DNA of 64,000 nt, taken from positions 1 to 64,000 of the forward strand of contig JAEELG010000013.1 of the NCBI GenBank assembly GCA_016288775.1, given 5' to 3'. The stretch is from Bacteroidales bacterium (lineage in GTDB: Bacteria; Bacteroidota; Bacteroidia; Bacteroidales; UBA932). This document shows positions 10,638 through 21,307 of this stretch, in pieces. The position numbers and the translations under genes are program-made. The notes under the pieces are model-generated. The model searched no databases. It saw only the letters and a list, made by a program, of their open reading frames with translations, and was not told where the DNA came from. Every line of letters starts with the position of its first letter. The stretch's first letter is position 1.

Positions 10638-12803
10638 ATGAAGATATTATATAGTACCATTATTATACTGTTCTGCTTTGTATTTCCATCTTACGCACAG
10701 AGAGACACAACGCAAGTGAGAGATACGTTGCAGGCAGCAGTGAAAACAGATTCCAGGAGTATATTCGTAGCACCGGGAGTCAAGCGGCTCGACCCTATGG
10801 ACTTCAGCAAAATGGTGAGTGCCACAGGAGCCGGAGACGCTATTAAATATATTCAGACACTGCCTGGTGTTTCTACCGGAATCGAAGGCTCATCTGCATA
10901 TTTTGTACGCGGTGGTAATCTGGGTGGCAACCGGGTTTCCATAGACGGTGTACCCGTTTATGGCTGTTCCCATCTGATGGGTTTTACATCGGCATATTCA
11001 CCGGACATGGTGGAACAATTAGACTTTTATGTTGGCGGATTCCCGTCCGAGGACTCAAATTTCACAGATTCACATATTGCAATTAAATCCAAAACAGGCA
11101 GTTTTGAAAAATGGTCTGGAAATGCTTCTATTAGCAACTTTATGGTAGGTGGCTCAGCAGGCGGGCCAATATTCAAAGACCGGCTTTCGCTCTTATTGGC
11201 ATTGCGGGCGTCTCCCATCAATCCGGAATACGAACTGGCCTCGAACTTCTTAAAGAAGTACCTGCCAAAACTGGAGGAATTCAATGCCCTTGTGGGTGAT
11301 GTTTATGCCAAACTTGCATATAGCATAAATGACTCTCATATTATTTCCCTTTCAACATTCCATTCAATAGATAAATACCACATTACTTACGGTAATGACA
11401 ACATGATGAAGTGGCAGAATTCCATTATCAATCTTGAATGGAAGAATCTGCGGCCTTCAGGCTCGTCCACTATATCCATAGCTTATGATTATTTTGCTAA
11501 TTCACAGGGACAGAACATCATGTTTAAAGGAAACATGAATAATCTGTCGGTGAACAGTTCCATTGGTGAAGTTTCTGCCCGCTGGCTGGAAAAGCGGGAT
11601 TTTGGCAAGTATTATCATCTTCAATTCGGTGCCGGAGCCAGAAAGGCATACATGAATCCTTATGCGTCGGCCGAACCTGAATCTGAACAAACTGTATCCA
11701 ATCCTCTGGATATTGCTATCTATAATGCCAATGCCCAATTGGAAATGTCCAAGACAGAACTTTTCAAACTGGTTGGCGCTTTCCGCGGGAATATTTACAC
11801 GTACAAGAATATGAACAAACGCGATCCGGTTAAAGTATATCCCGAATTCAGTTTGTCCGGCAATTATACTCCGCTCGAATGGCTTACCATTGAAGCCACT
11901 GCCGACTGGACTTACATGTTCTATCATCTTCTGGAGGGCATACCTATGGGGTGGTCCGTGGATATGATGATTCCGGCTGATGAAAGACGCGGCCCGGAGT
12001 CTGCCCGGCAATTTTATGCCGGTCTGCTGTTTTCTCTGGGCGGCGGTCACAGCATATCCGTCGGTGGTTATGATAAAAAATCGAAAGGGTTGGTGTACTT
12101 TGAAAAAGCCGTCGAGTTGTTCAGCCCTTCCAGAGCCACATGGGAAAGCAATGTCATCCAGGGAAAAGGTTCTTCAAGAGGACTGGAGTTTTTGTACGAA
12201 AAGGTCGGCAAAGTACTTGATTACAGACTTGCATATACACTTTCAAAAACTGACCGCACCTTCGACGGGCTTAACGGAAACAGGCCATTTCCCGCCAAAT
12301 ACGACCGCACACATATACTCAATTTTACAACGACTGCAACGTTATGCGATAACGACCGTTGTTCAGTTTCTGTGAACTCTCTGTTTACATTTCAGTCAGG
12401 CTATTGGGAAACCGTACCGGACGGGCATTACCATGTTTATCCCTTGTTCGGGATGACGTTCCAAAAATATCCTCATTTTATTGATCCAAAACAGAACATG
12501 TGGTATAACGTTCCGAACGGTGAATGGCTGGGATACCCTGAAGAATATATGGAAGGTATAGAAATTAATTATTATTCCGGTAAAATAAACAATTTCCGGA
12601 TGCCGGACTATATCAGATGGGATATCGGATGTTCCTTCCATTTCAAGTCGTCAAAGTGCCCGTCTACGCTGAATCTGGGAGTCTATAATGTATTGAACAG
12701 ACATAATCCATTCGTCGTCATATACGACGCAGACCAGGGAAAATGGCGGCAGGTTTCACTATTTCCCATTATGCCGAGTATTTCTTATACTATTGAATTC
12801 TAA
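10638..12803 (+). CDS. TonB-dependent receptor (plug plus barrel)
   Basis: TLPGVSTGIEGSSAYFVRGGNLGGNRVSIDGVPVYG plug motif; 721 aa, no N-terminal carboxypeptidase-like domain seen. Confidence 0.85.
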   Translation: MKILYSTIIILFCFVFPSYAQRDTTQVRDTLQAAVKTDSRSIFVAPGVKRLDPMDFSKMVSATGAGDAIKYIQTLPGVSTGIEGSSAYFVRGGNLGGNRVSIDGVPVYGCSHLMGFTSAYSPDMVEQLDFYVGGFPSEDSNFTDSHIAIKSKTGSFEKWSGNASISNFMVGGSAGGPIFKDRLSLLLALRASPINPEYELASNFLKKYLPKLEEFNALVGDVYAKLAYSINDSHIISLSTFHSIDKYHITYGNDNMMKWQNSIINLEWKNLRPSGSSTISIAYDYFANSQGQNIMFKGNMNNLSVNSSIGEVSARWLEKRDFGKYYHLQFGAGARKAYMNPYASAEPESEQTVSNPLDIAIYNANAQLEMSKTELFKLVGAFRGNIYTYKNMNKRDPVKVYPEFSLSGNYTPLEWLTIEATADWTYMFYHLLEGIPMGWSVDMMIPADERRGPESARQFYAGLLFSLGGGHSISVGGYDKKSKGLVYFEKAVELFSPSRATWESNVIQGKGSSRGLEFLYEKVGKVLDYRLAYTLSKTDRTFDGLNGNRPFPAKYDRTHILNFTTTATLCDNDRCSVSVNSLFTFQSGYWETVPDGHYHVYPLFGMTFQKYPHFIDPKQNMWYNVPNGEWLGYPEEYMEGIEINYYSGKINNFRMPDYIRWDIGCSFHFKSSKCPSTLNLGVYNVLNRHNPFVVIYDADQGKWRQVSLFPIMPSISYTIEF

Positions 12804-12805
12804 AA

Positions 12806-12840
12806 AGAGGTGATTACTCATTGATTGAATAATCACCTCT
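12806..12840. terminator. bidirectional terminator between convergent TBDR and frdB genes
   Basis: AGAGGTGATTA / TAATCACCTCT 11-bp inverted repeat. Confidence 0.7.
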
Positions 12841-12860
12841 CCTATTAATAATAACTATTC

Positions 12861-13640
12861 TTAGTCTGAGAACTTTGCTTTCAGGAACTCGCGGTTAAGG
12901 CGGGCTATGTGAGCCACAGTGATGCCCTTGGGACATTCGAGCTCACAGGCGCGGGTGTTGGTGCAGTTGCCGAAGCCCAGTTCGTCCATCTTGGCGACCA
13001 TAGCCTTCGCGCGGCGCTTGGCCTCGGGGCGGCCCTGGGGCAGCAGCGCCAGCGAACTCACGCGGGCGGCGACAAACAGCATTGCAGAGCCGTTCTTGCA
13101 GGTTGCAACGCAGGCGCCGCATCCCACGCACGCCGCAGCGTCCATACTTTCCTCCGCCTTGTCGTGAGGGATGAGGATGTTGTTGGCGTCCTGGGCGGAT
13201 CCGGTGCGCACGGAGATGAATCCTCCGGCCTGCAGAATCTTGTCGAATGCGGAACGATCCACCACAAGGTCCTTGATTACAGGGAAAGCGGCACTCCTCC
13301 AGGGTTCTACGGTAATGGTGGCGCCGTCCTTGAAATGGCGCATGAACAGCTGGCAGGTTGTCACATGGTCGTCGGGGCCGTGTGCGCGGCCGTCGATGTA
13401 CAGCGAGCAGGCGCCGCAGATGCCCTCGCGGCAGTCGTGGTCGAAGGAAACCGGACCACTGCTCTGGCAGCCGCGCTCAACCGCAACGGGGTCGCACCCT
13501 TCACGGATAAGCTGCTCGTTCAGTATATCAAGCATCTCGAGGAAAGAGGCGTCTTCTTCGATACCAGAAATATGATAGGTCTCGAAATGGCCTTTGGCCT
13601 TGGCGTTCTTCTGACGCCATATCTTTAAATTGAATTCCAT
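12861..13640 (-). CDS. frdB: fumarate reductase/succinate dehydrogenase iron-sulfur subunit
   Basis: [10 protein letters not shown] and [11 protein letters not shown] / [15 protein letters not shown] Fe-S motifs; start taken at [10 protein letters not shown] just after frdA stop. Confidence 0.92.
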   Translation of the reverse strand: MEFNLKIWRQKNAKAKGHFETYHISGIEEDASFLEMLDILNEQLIREGCDPVAVERGCQSSGPVSFDHDCREGICGACSLYIDGRAHGPDDHVTTCQLFMRHFKDGATITVEPWRSAAFPVIKDLVVDRSAFDKILQAGGFISVRTGSAQDANNILIPHDKAEESMDAAACVGCGACVATCKNGSAMLFVAARVSSLALLPQGRPEAKRRAKAMVAKMDELGFGNCTNTRACELECPKGITVAHIARLNREFLKAKFSD

Positions 13641-13641
13641 A

Positions 13642-15588
13642 TTAGTCTTTGTAATTTCTGGTAATAACCTTGATATTCTCGTACACAAGAGGCTCCTTGT
13701 GGAGTTCGGGATCAACTCCTTCACCCTTGTACTCCCATGCCGCCACGTACATGTAGTTGGCGTCGTCGCGCTTGGCCTCGCCCTCCTCGGTCTGGCTCTC
13801 CACGCGGAAGTGGCCGCCGCAGGACTCGTTGCGGTTGAGTGCGTCGCGTGCCATCAGCTCGCCGATTTCGAAGAAATCCTCGAGGCGCAGGGCCTTCTCC
13901 AGTTCCTGGTTGAATTCGTACTGGATGCCAGGAACCTTGACGTTCTCGTAGAACTCCTTGCGGAGTTCGCGGATAAATCCGATGGCCTTCTCGAGGCCCT
14001 CCTTGTCGCGAGCCATACCCACGTAATTCCACATAATGAGGCCGAGCCTCTTGTGGATGGAATCCACCGTCTCTTTACCGTTGATGGCGAAAAGCCTGTC
14101 AATACGGGCCTGAACGGCCTTTTCCGCCTCTATGAATTCGGGACGGTTGATGTCGGTCTTGGGCTCAGCGAACTTCTTGGAGAGGTAGTCGCCGATAGTC
14201 ACCGGAACAATGAAATAACCGTCGGCCAGGCCCTGCATGAGGGCGGACGCGCCGAGGCGGTTTCCGCCGTGGTCGGAGAAGTTGGCTTCGCCGATGGCAT
14301 ACAGGCCGGGGATGGTGGTCTGGAGATCGTAGTCAACCCAGATACCTCCCATGGTATAGTGGATGGCGGGATAAATCATCATAGGCTCCTCCCAAGGGGA
14401 CGAAGCGGTGATCTTTTCGTACATCTCGAAGAGGTTTCCGTAACGCTCGGCAACCTTCTGGTGGCCCAGGCGGTTGATGGCGTCGGCAAAATCGAGGAAC
14501 ACGGCAAGGCCGGTCTCGTTCACGCCGAAGCCGGCGTCGCAACGTTCCTTGGCGGCACGGGACGCAACGTCGCGGGGAACCAGGTTACCGAAGGCCGGAT
14601 AGCGGCGCTCGAGGTAGTAATCGCGGTCTTCCTCGGGGATCTGGGAAGGCTTGATCTGATGCTTGCGGAGTTTTTCCACATCCTCAAGTTTCTTGGGAAC
14701 CCAGATGCGGCCGTCGTTGCGGAGCGACTCGCTCATGAGCGTGAGCTTGCACTGCTGGTCGCCGTGTACGGGGATGCAGGTGGGGTGGATCTGCGCGAAG
14801 CAGGGGTTTGCGAAGTAGGCGCCCTTCTTGTAGCATTGCAGCGCCGCGGAGCCGTTGGAATTCATGGCGTTGGTGGACAGGAAGTAGGTGTTTCCGTATC
14901 CGCCTGTAGCGATGATGACGGCGTGCGCGCCGAAGCGCTCAAGTTGTCCGGTGACGAGGTTGCGGGTAATGATACCCTTCGCCTCGCCGTTGATGACCAC
15001 CAGGTCGAGCATCTCGTGGCGGGGGTATGCCTTCACGGTGCCGGCGGCAATTTCCTTATTGAGCGATGCATACGCTCCCAGAAGCAGCTGCTGGCCGGTT
15101 TGGCCGCGGGCGTAGAAGGTACGGCTAACCTGAACGCCGCCGAAGGAACGGTTGGCAAGGTAGCCGCCATACTCGCGGGCGAAGGGGATGCCCTGGGCAA
15201 CACACTGGTCGATAATTGCGGCACTCACTTCGGCCAGACGGTATACGTTGGCCTCGCGGGCGCGGTAGTCGCCTCCCTTGATTGTGTCGTAGAACAGACG
15301 GTAAACGGAGTCCTTGTCGTTCTGGTAGTTCTTGGCTGCGTTGATACCGCCCTGCGCGGCGATGGAGTGGGCGCGGCGGGGAGAGTCGCTGATGCAGAAA
15401 ATCTTCACATTGTAGCCGAGTTCGCCGAGCGAAGCGGCTGCAGATGCACCGCCCAGGCCCGTTCCGACCACGATGATTTCGAGTTTACGCTTGTTGTTGG
15501 GACTCACAAGATGAATTTCTGACTTACGCTTAGTCCATTTCTGGGCTAAAGGTCCTTCAGGAATCTTTGAAGTAAATTTATCGGCCAT
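13642..15588 (-). CDS. frdA: fumarate reductase/succinate dehydrogenase flavoprotein subunit
   Basis: [35 protein letters not shown]. Confidence 0.95.
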   Translation of the reverse strand: MADKFTSKIPEGPLAQKWTKRKSEIHLVSPNNKRKLEIIVVGTGLGGASAAASLGELGYNVKIFCISDSPRRAHSIAAQGGINAAKNYQNDKDSVYRLFYDTIKGGDYRAREANVYRLAEVSAAIIDQCVAQGIPFAREYGGYLANRSFGGVQVSRTFYARGQTGQQLLLGAYASLNKEIAAGTVKAYPRHEMLDLVVINGEAKGIITRNLVTGQLERFGAHAVIIATGGYGNTYFLSTNAMNSNGSAALQCYKKGAYFANPCFAQIHPTCIPVHGDQQCKLTLMSESLRNDGRIWVPKKLEDVEKLRKHQIKPSQIPEEDRDYYLERRYPAFGNLVPRDVASRAAKERCDAGFGVNETGLAVFLDFADAINRLGHQKVAERYGNLFEMYEKITASSPWEEPMMIYPAIHYTMGGIWVDYDLQTTIPGLYAIGEANFSDHGGNRLGASALMQGLADGYFIVPVTIGDYLSKKFAEPKTDINRPEFIEAEKAVQARIDRLFAINGKETVDSIHKRLGLIMWNYVGMARDKEGLEKAIGFIRELRKEFYENVKVPGIQYEFNQELEKALRLEDFFEIGELMARDALNRNESCGGHFRVESQTEEGEAKRDDANYMYVAAWEYKGEGVDPELHKEPLVYENIKVITRNYKD

Positions 15589-15696
15589 TTGTATTATGAA
15601 TTAATTTGGTTTTCTATAATAAGGCGAAGATACAACTAAAAACTGACAACGGCAAATAAAGAACGTTAACGCTGTTCTGCCTGCATAGGTGTTCAG

Positions 15697-15727
15697 TTTG
15701 ATATTCTTTAAATTATTAGTAATTTTG
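15697..15727 (+). promoter_or_regulatory. Bacteroidetes-type promoter
   Basis: TTTG (15697-15700) - 19 nt - TAATTTTG (15720-15727). Confidence 0.6.
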
Positions 15728-15753
15728 CCAGTAATCTAAGCTATTTGAATAGT

Positions 15754-16821
15754 ATGAGAACTGTTTTAAGGTTAATAGTATCTTTACTTTTAATTATAAT
15801 AGCCTCGTTCGGGATATATGCCCAGGACAGTATTTACACAGTAAACGGTGAATGCTTCAAATCAAAAGTCCAGTCAATTGATAAGAATCTGATTCATATA
15901 AACCCTATTGAGAGGGATTCCAGTACCATAAAGAGTTTTCCGAGAAACTATGTTACCAAGATAGTTTTCTCGGATGATTATATTGTAGAGTTTACAAAAG
16001 ACGGTGAAATAGTGCGCGACAAGTTGCTTGAAGCGCCGGTATTTAAAGCTAAGGGTTCACGCATCTATGCCGAAGGGGTAGTGCCTCTGAATGAAGAAGA
16101 AACCAGTCAGTATTTCGGCGTTGACAGGTATTACCTTTCTTTTAAACCGGAAAGGGCAAGATACATGACTGGAATGATGCAGTTGTTTACAGGTGGTGCC
16201 GGAATAGGATTATGCGCTTTTCTGGAAACTCCCATATCTTTTGAATTAAATAAGGATATATGGTATCGTACCTATGAAAAATCAATTGTATTTCATGGTC
16301 TTTCAATACAGCGCACCACGCCTCTTAATGTAAAGGACAGGGTTATTTTCTCCGGACATCTGGTTCCTTATATGGTGACAGCGGAGTTTTTTACCACTAC
16401 TACGCTTATTTCCGGAATAACCAATATTATAACCTCAAGTTCTGCATTAAAGAAAATCAATACCCGTAACAATAAGCCGGCACCTACGCTCACCAGTACA
16501 AAAGTCCAGTATTGGACAAGCATTGGACTAACAGCTGTAGGCGCCGGAGCATTGATCGGCGGTTACCTTGACTTGAATACTCATAAAGACTGGTATATCG
16601 AGCATAATCCCGATCCCAGATATGAACGCCATACCGGCGACGCGCCAATCGCTGGCCCTATACTTGCAATTGCAGGTTCGGTTCTTATGAATATTGGGGT
16701 GACCGAATTCACGGTTGCCAGCACCCGCCTTAAGGGTTACTCTAAAATAGGAAACAACACTCCTCTTGCCCTGGCCTGCGGTCCAACCACCTCAGGTTAC
16801 GGCATGACGCTGACTTTCTGA
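15754..16821 (+). CDS. secreted/membrane protein of unknown function
   Basis: Signal peptide; ORF 15745-16821; no recognised domain. Confidence 0.6.
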   Translation: MRTVLRLIVSLLLIIIASFGIYAQDSIYTVNGECFKSKVQSIDKNLIHINPIERDSSTIKSFPRNYVTKIVFSDDYIVEFTKDGEIVRDKLLEAPVFKAKGSRIYAEGVVPLNEEETSQYFGVDRYYLSFKPERARYMTGMMQLFTGGAGIGLCAFLETPISFELNKDIWYRTYEKSIVFHGLSIQRTTPLNVKDRVIFSGHLVPYMVTAEFFTTTTLISGITNIITSSSALKKINTRNNKPAPTLTSTKVQYWTSIGLTAVGAGALIGGYLDLNTHKDWYIEHNPDPRYERHTGDAPIAGPILAIAGSVLMNIGVTEFTVASTRLKGYSKIGNNTPLALACGPTTSGYGMTLTF

Positions 16822-16827
16822 TATAGT

Positions 16828-17847
16828 TTATTTAAATAGAGTATCCTCCTCGGGTTCCTTCTGGAGGCCGAGGTGCTTGTAGGACTTTTCAGTGGCTATG
16901 CGGCCGCGTTGGGTGCGGACTATGAAGCCTTCCTTGATCAGGAACGGCTCGTAAACTTCCTCGAAAGTGCCCTGATCTTCACCTATCGCCGTAGCAATTG
17001 TATTGGCTCCGACAGGTCCGCCCTTGAAGGTACTTATAATGGTTCGCAGGATCTTGTTGTCGATGGCGTCGAGGCCGCGGGTGTCGATATTCAGTTTATC
17101 CAGCGCATAACGCGCAATTTTCAGGTCTATATGGCCGTCGCCAACTACCTGCGAAAAGTCGCGGACACGGCGCAGCAGGCCGTTGGCGATACGTGGCGTG
17201 CCGCGGCTGCGGAGGGCAATCTCGCGCGCAGCATCGTCGTCTATTCCGATCTTGAGTATGCCGGCGCTGCGCTTCACTATCTTTATTAACTGATCAGTGT
17301 CGTAGTAGTCGAGACCGCTGGTGATTCCGAAGCGGGCGCGGAGTGGAGCGGTAAGTAATCCGGAGCGGGTGGTGGCGCCTACTAAAGTAAAGGGATTCAG
17401 GGAGATACGTACCGAACGGGCGCCGGGCCCCTTGTCGATCATTATATCTATAACGAAGTCTTCCATAGCGGAATACAGGTACTCCTCCACTTCCGGGGAC
17501 AGACGGTGGATCTCGTCTATGAACAGCACGTCGCCGGTCTCAAGGGAGGTGAGAAGGCCCGCCAGGTCACCCGGCCTGTCGAGCACCGGACCTGAGGTAA
17601 TCTTCATGTTTACCCCCATCTCGTTGGCTATGATATGCGCCAGGGTGGTCTTTCCCAGACCGGGAGGGCCGTGGAAAAGGGTGTGGTCGAGAGGCTCGCC
17701 CCTCAGCTTCGCAGCCTGGATGAAAATTCGCAGATTGGATACGATTTCTGCCTGTCCGGTGAAATCTTCCAGTTCGCGGGGCCGGATTATTCCGTCTAAA
17801 TCCTTATCTTTGCCCTCGTTTGTATTGTGGGGGTTAAAATCGGACAT
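16828..17847 (-). CDS. ruvB: Holliday junction branch migration helicase RuvB
   Basis: [46 protein letters not shown]. Confidence 0.97.
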   Translation of the reverse strand: MSDFNPHNTNEGKDKDLDGIIRPRELEDFTGQAEIVSNLRIFIQAAKLRGEPLDHTLFHGPPGLGKTTLAHIIANEMGVNMKITSGPVLDRPGDLAGLLTSLETGDVLFIDEIHRLSPEVEEYLYSAMEDFVIDIMIDKGPGARSVRISLNPFTLVGATTRSGLLTAPLRARFGITSGLDYYDTDQLIKIVKRSAGILKIGIDDDAAREIALRSRGTPRIANGLLRRVRDFSQVVGDGHIDLKIARYALDKLNIDTRGLDAIDNKILRTIISTFKGGPVGANTIATAIGEDQGTFEEVYEPFLIKEGFIVRTQRGRIATEKSYKHLGLQKEPEEDTLFK

Positions 17848-17904
17848 TTCTCTGATTCCTTATTACAATTACAAATATAGTTCTTTTAATTTATAATTTG
17901 ATGA

Positions 17905-18070
17905 TGCTCTTATAGCTGTGGATATGTTGATTATTCATTCAATACTATGAGTATCAAATTTTTATAAAATAAAAGAGTGTTGATAACTTTGTAACAGGCT
18001 TGTTATGGTTTTGTGTAAAACCAGGCTAAGTTTTTTATAAACAGCGTTATCAACACGGTTATAAACATAA
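17905..18070. promoter_or_regulatory. AT-rich intergenic DnaA-box-like cluster (candidate oriC or regulatory region)
   Basis: TGTGGATAT 17917, TGTTGATTA 17925, TGTTGATAA 17978, TTATAAACA 18035, TTATCAACA 18047, TTATAAACA 18059; perfect 11-bp inverted repeat GTGTTGATAAC/GTTATCAACAC. Confidence 0.4.
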
Positions 18071-18073
18071 AAA

Positions 18074-21000
18074 ATGAGTTTGATGTTAATAAGTAAGAAA
18101 TCAACATCGTTACTCAAAGACAGATTATCTTCTCAAAAGGAGGTTTTCTGTCGTTCGCTGTTTCTGTCCGCCCGCTGGTTCGTGCTTTCCCAGGTGGCGG
18201 ACGGGGGCCTGCATTTTATTATCCTTCCCGGCAGGGAAGCCGCCGAATACTGTTCTTCCGACCTGTATAGCCTGACTGAAGGAGACAAGGTGTTTTTCCT
18301 CCCTTCTTCCGGTAAAAACATCGAAAGGAGCAACTACAAATCGTCCCTGGGGGTGCAGCGCACCGCCGCAGTGGAAAAGATACTCAACTACGACGGCACC
18401 AACCTCTTTATTGTCACTTACCCCGAAGCTCTTGAAGAGGCTCTCCCGAACACGGAAAACATAAAGGAGTCGCTGTTCAGTATAAAGACAGGCGACGAGA
18501 TATCCCACGAAAGCATAATCGAAAAACTCGCTGTCCTCGGCTTCGAAAAAGTGGAATTCGTGTCAGCCCCCGGCCAGTATGCGATCAGGGGTTCCATAGT
18601 GGATATTTTCTCCTACTCCCGCAACCATCCCTACCGCATCTCCTTCTGGGGCGACGAAATAGAGAAGATCCACCTTTTCGACTGCAATACCCAACTCTCG
18701 GTTTCCGAAACTTCCCAGGCGGATATAATATCGGATATCATCTCAGAGGGTACCCCGGAAGGGCGCAACATCCTCGAACTGCTGCCGGAGGGCTCCACAG
18801 TGTGGCTCGACTCGTCCGACATGTACAAGGACAAGCCCTTCTTCCAGCTTATTGAAAAATATCGAAGGGTATTAATCGACACCCCCCTGGCACGCCAGGA
18901 CGCCGATCCTGTAACCTTCAACATAGCTCCGCAGCCTGTATTCAACAAGAACTTCGAACTGCTCACTGAAGACATACGCGAAAAGATAGAAAGCGGCTAC
19001 GAAGTGTACATCTACGGCGAGAAGGAGAACCAGCTGAACCGCATTTCCTCCATCCTTTTCCAGAACGGCGGCGTAATACCCAAGTTCGTCAAAGGCAAGA
19101 ACATACACAACGGATTCATCGACCGCGACGACCGCATCTGCTGCTACACCGACCACGAAATCTTCGACCGCTTCCACCGCGTTAGCATACGCCGCAGCGT
19201 CGACAAGACCGAACAACTCACCATCAACGACCTGAACTCCTTCAATATAGGCGACTACGTGGTGCATATCGACCACGGCGTGGGAGTGTTCGGCGGCCTG
19301 GTGCGCATGCGCGACGACTTCGGACGCATGAAGGAGGTGGTAAAAATCACCTACCGCGACGGCGACGTGGTTTTCGTATCCGTGCACGCGCTGCATAAGA
19401 TATCCCGCTTCCGTTCCCGCGACGGCGAGGCGCCGAAAATCAACAAACTCGGGTCCAAGACCTGGATAACCCTGAAGAACAGCGCCAAGTCGCGCGTCAA
19501 GGATATAGCCAAGGACCTCATACAGCTATACGCAAAGCGCAAGGCGTCCAAGGCTTATGCCTTCTCGCCCGACACCTACCTGCAGGAGGAACTCGAATCT
19601 TCGTTCATGTACGAGGACACCCCCGACCAGGAACTGGCATCCAAGGCCGTCAAGCGCGACATGGAGGGCACCTGCCCCATGGACAGGCTGATATGCGGCG
19701 ACGTGGGTTTCGGCAAGACGGAGATAGCCATCCGCGCCGCATTCAAGGCGGCAGTGGACGGCAAGCAGACGGCGGTGCTCGTGCCCACCACCATCCTCGC
19801 CCTGCAGCACTTCACCACCTTCACCGAGCGCCTCAAGAACCTCCCCTGCACGGTGGATTACGTCAGCCGCCTGCGCACCGCCAAGGAAATCACCGACATT
19901 CGCAAACGTCTGGAAACAGGAAAGATAGATATCCTCATAGGAACCCATAAGATACTCTCCGACTCCTTCGTATTCAAGGACCTGGGGCTGCTGGTAATCG
20001 ACGAGGAACAGAAATTCGGCGTAGCCGCGAAAGAGAAACTCCGCAAGCTGCGCACATCCGTCGACACCCTCACCCTTACCGCCACCCCCATCCCGCGCAC
20101 CCTCCAGTTCTCGCTGCTGGGCGCCCGCGACCTGAGCATCATCAACACTCCTCCGCCCAACCGCATCCCCATCCAGACGGAGATAATACTGTTCGACAAG
20201 GACGAAATCAAGAGCATCGTCGAATACGAACTCAACCGCGGCGGGCAGGTGTTTTTCCTGCACAACAAGGTGGAGGAACTGCCTGCGATCTATGAGATCC
20301 TTCACCGTCTCATTCCGGACATGAAGATATGCGTGGCGCACGGCCAGATGGAGTCAAAGGCGCTGGAAAACCGCATGCTGGAGTTCATCCGCGGCGACTA
20401 CGACATGCTGCTCTGCACCACCATCATCGAGAACGGACTCGACATCCCGAACGCCAACACCATCATCATCAACCAGGCGCAGAACATAGGACTGAGCGAC
20501 CTGCACCAGCTGCGCGGCCGGGTGGGACGCTCCAACCGCAAGGCCTTCTGCTACCTGATAGTGCCGCCGCTCACCACCCTCACCGACGACGCCCGCAGGC
20601 GCCTGAAGGCGATAGAGGAATTCAGCGACCTCGGGAGCGGATTCAACATCGCCATGCAGGACCTCGACATCCGCGGAGCCGGCAACCTCCTGGGCGCGGA
20701 GCAGAGCGGATTCATCATGGACATGGGATTCGAGACGTATCAGAAGATACTCGCGGAAGCCATGGAGGAACTCGGCGTGGAAACGGGTATCGTGCGCCAG
20801 AGCGGAAGGGGAAACTTCTCCACCGACTGCACCGTGGAAACCGACCAGCCGGCCATGATTCCCGATGGCTACATCGATATAACAGCCGAAAAGATACGCA
20901 TTTACAAACAGCTTGACTCCCTGCTCTCCGACAAGGAGATAGACCTGCTCAAAACGCAGCTGCAGGACCGTTTCGGCGCCATGACGCCGGAGGTGGAGAA

Positions 21001-21277
21001 CCTCTTCGAAGTGGTGAAGATACGCAACGCCGGCGCGGCGCTCGGATTCGAGAAGGTGATAATCAAGAACGGTATGTTCATAGCCTTCTTCATCTCCAAC
21101 CAGATGTCGCCTTATTTCCGCTCCGACACCTTCGCCAGCATCATCGACAAAGTCAATTCCGGAGTGAGCAACCTGGAGCTGAAACAGAGCGAGGGCAAGC
21201 TCAAACTGATTACCAGAAAAGTGGACAGTTTGGAAAAAGCCCGCTCAATCCTTAGTAAGTTGGAAGAAAATTCGTAA
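18074..21277 (+). CDS. mfd: transcription-repair coupling factor Mfd
   Basis: DYVVHIDHGVGVF, CGDVGFGKTEIAIRAAFKA, GRVGRS. Confidence 0.97.
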   Translation: MSLMLISKKSTSLLKDRLSSQKEVFCRSLFLSARWFVLSQVADGGLHFIILPGREAAEYCSSDLYSLTEGDKVFFLPSSGKNIERSNYKSSLGVQRTAAVEKILNYDGTNLFIVTYPEALEEALPNTENIKESLFSIKTGDEISHESIIEKLAVLGFEKVEFVSAPGQYAIRGSIVDIFSYSRNHPYRISFWGDEIEKIHLFDCNTQLSVSETSQADIISDIISEGTPEGRNILELLPEGSTVWLDSSDMYKDKPFFQLIEKYRRVLIDTPLARQDADPVTFNIAPQPVFNKNFELLTEDIREKIESGYEVYIYGEKENQLNRISSILFQNGGVIPKFVKGKNIHNGFIDRDDRICCYTDHEIFDRFHRVSIRRSVDKTEQLTINDLNSFNIGDYVVHIDHGVGVFGGLVRMRDDFGRMKEVVKITYRDGDVVFVSVHALHKISRFRSRDGEAPKINKLGSKTWITLKNSAKSRVKDIAKDLIQLYAKRKASKAYAFSPDTYLQEELESSFMYEDTPDQELASKAVKRDMEGTCPMDRLICGDVGFGKTEIAIRAAFKAAVDGKQTAVLVPTTILALQHFTTFTERLKNLPCTVDYVSRLRTAKEITDIRKRLETGKIDILIGTHKILSDSFVFKDLGLLVIDEEQKFGVAAKEKLRKLRTSVDTLTLTATPIPRTLQFSLLGARDLSIINTPPPNRIPIQTEIILFDKDEIKSIVEYELNRGGQVFFLHNKVEELPAIYEILHRLIPDMKICVAHGQMESKALENRMLEFIRGDYDMLLCTTIIENGLDIPNANTIIINQAQNIGLSDLHQLRGRVGRSNRKAFCYLIVPPLTTLTDDARRRLKAIEEFSDLGSGFNIAMQDLDIRGAGNLLGAEQSGFIMDMGFETYQKILAEAMEELGVETGIVRQSGRGNFSTDCTVETDQPAMIPDGYIDITAEKIRIYKQLDSLLSDKEIDLLKTQLQDRFGAMTPEVENLFEVVKIRNAGAALGFEKVIIKNGMFIAFFISNQMSPYFRSDTFASIIDKVNSGVSNLELKQSEGKLKLITRKVDSLEKARSILSKLEENS

Positions 21278-21307
21278 ATTTGCATTTTGTCAATTAATAA
21301 AGAAGAA

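Noticed and set aside
13630-15522. 630-aa + strand ORF antisense to frdA
   Set aside because: Shadow ORF of a highly conserved gene with strong G/C third-position bias; sequence is low-complexity Val/Gly/Ala/Leu with no family signature
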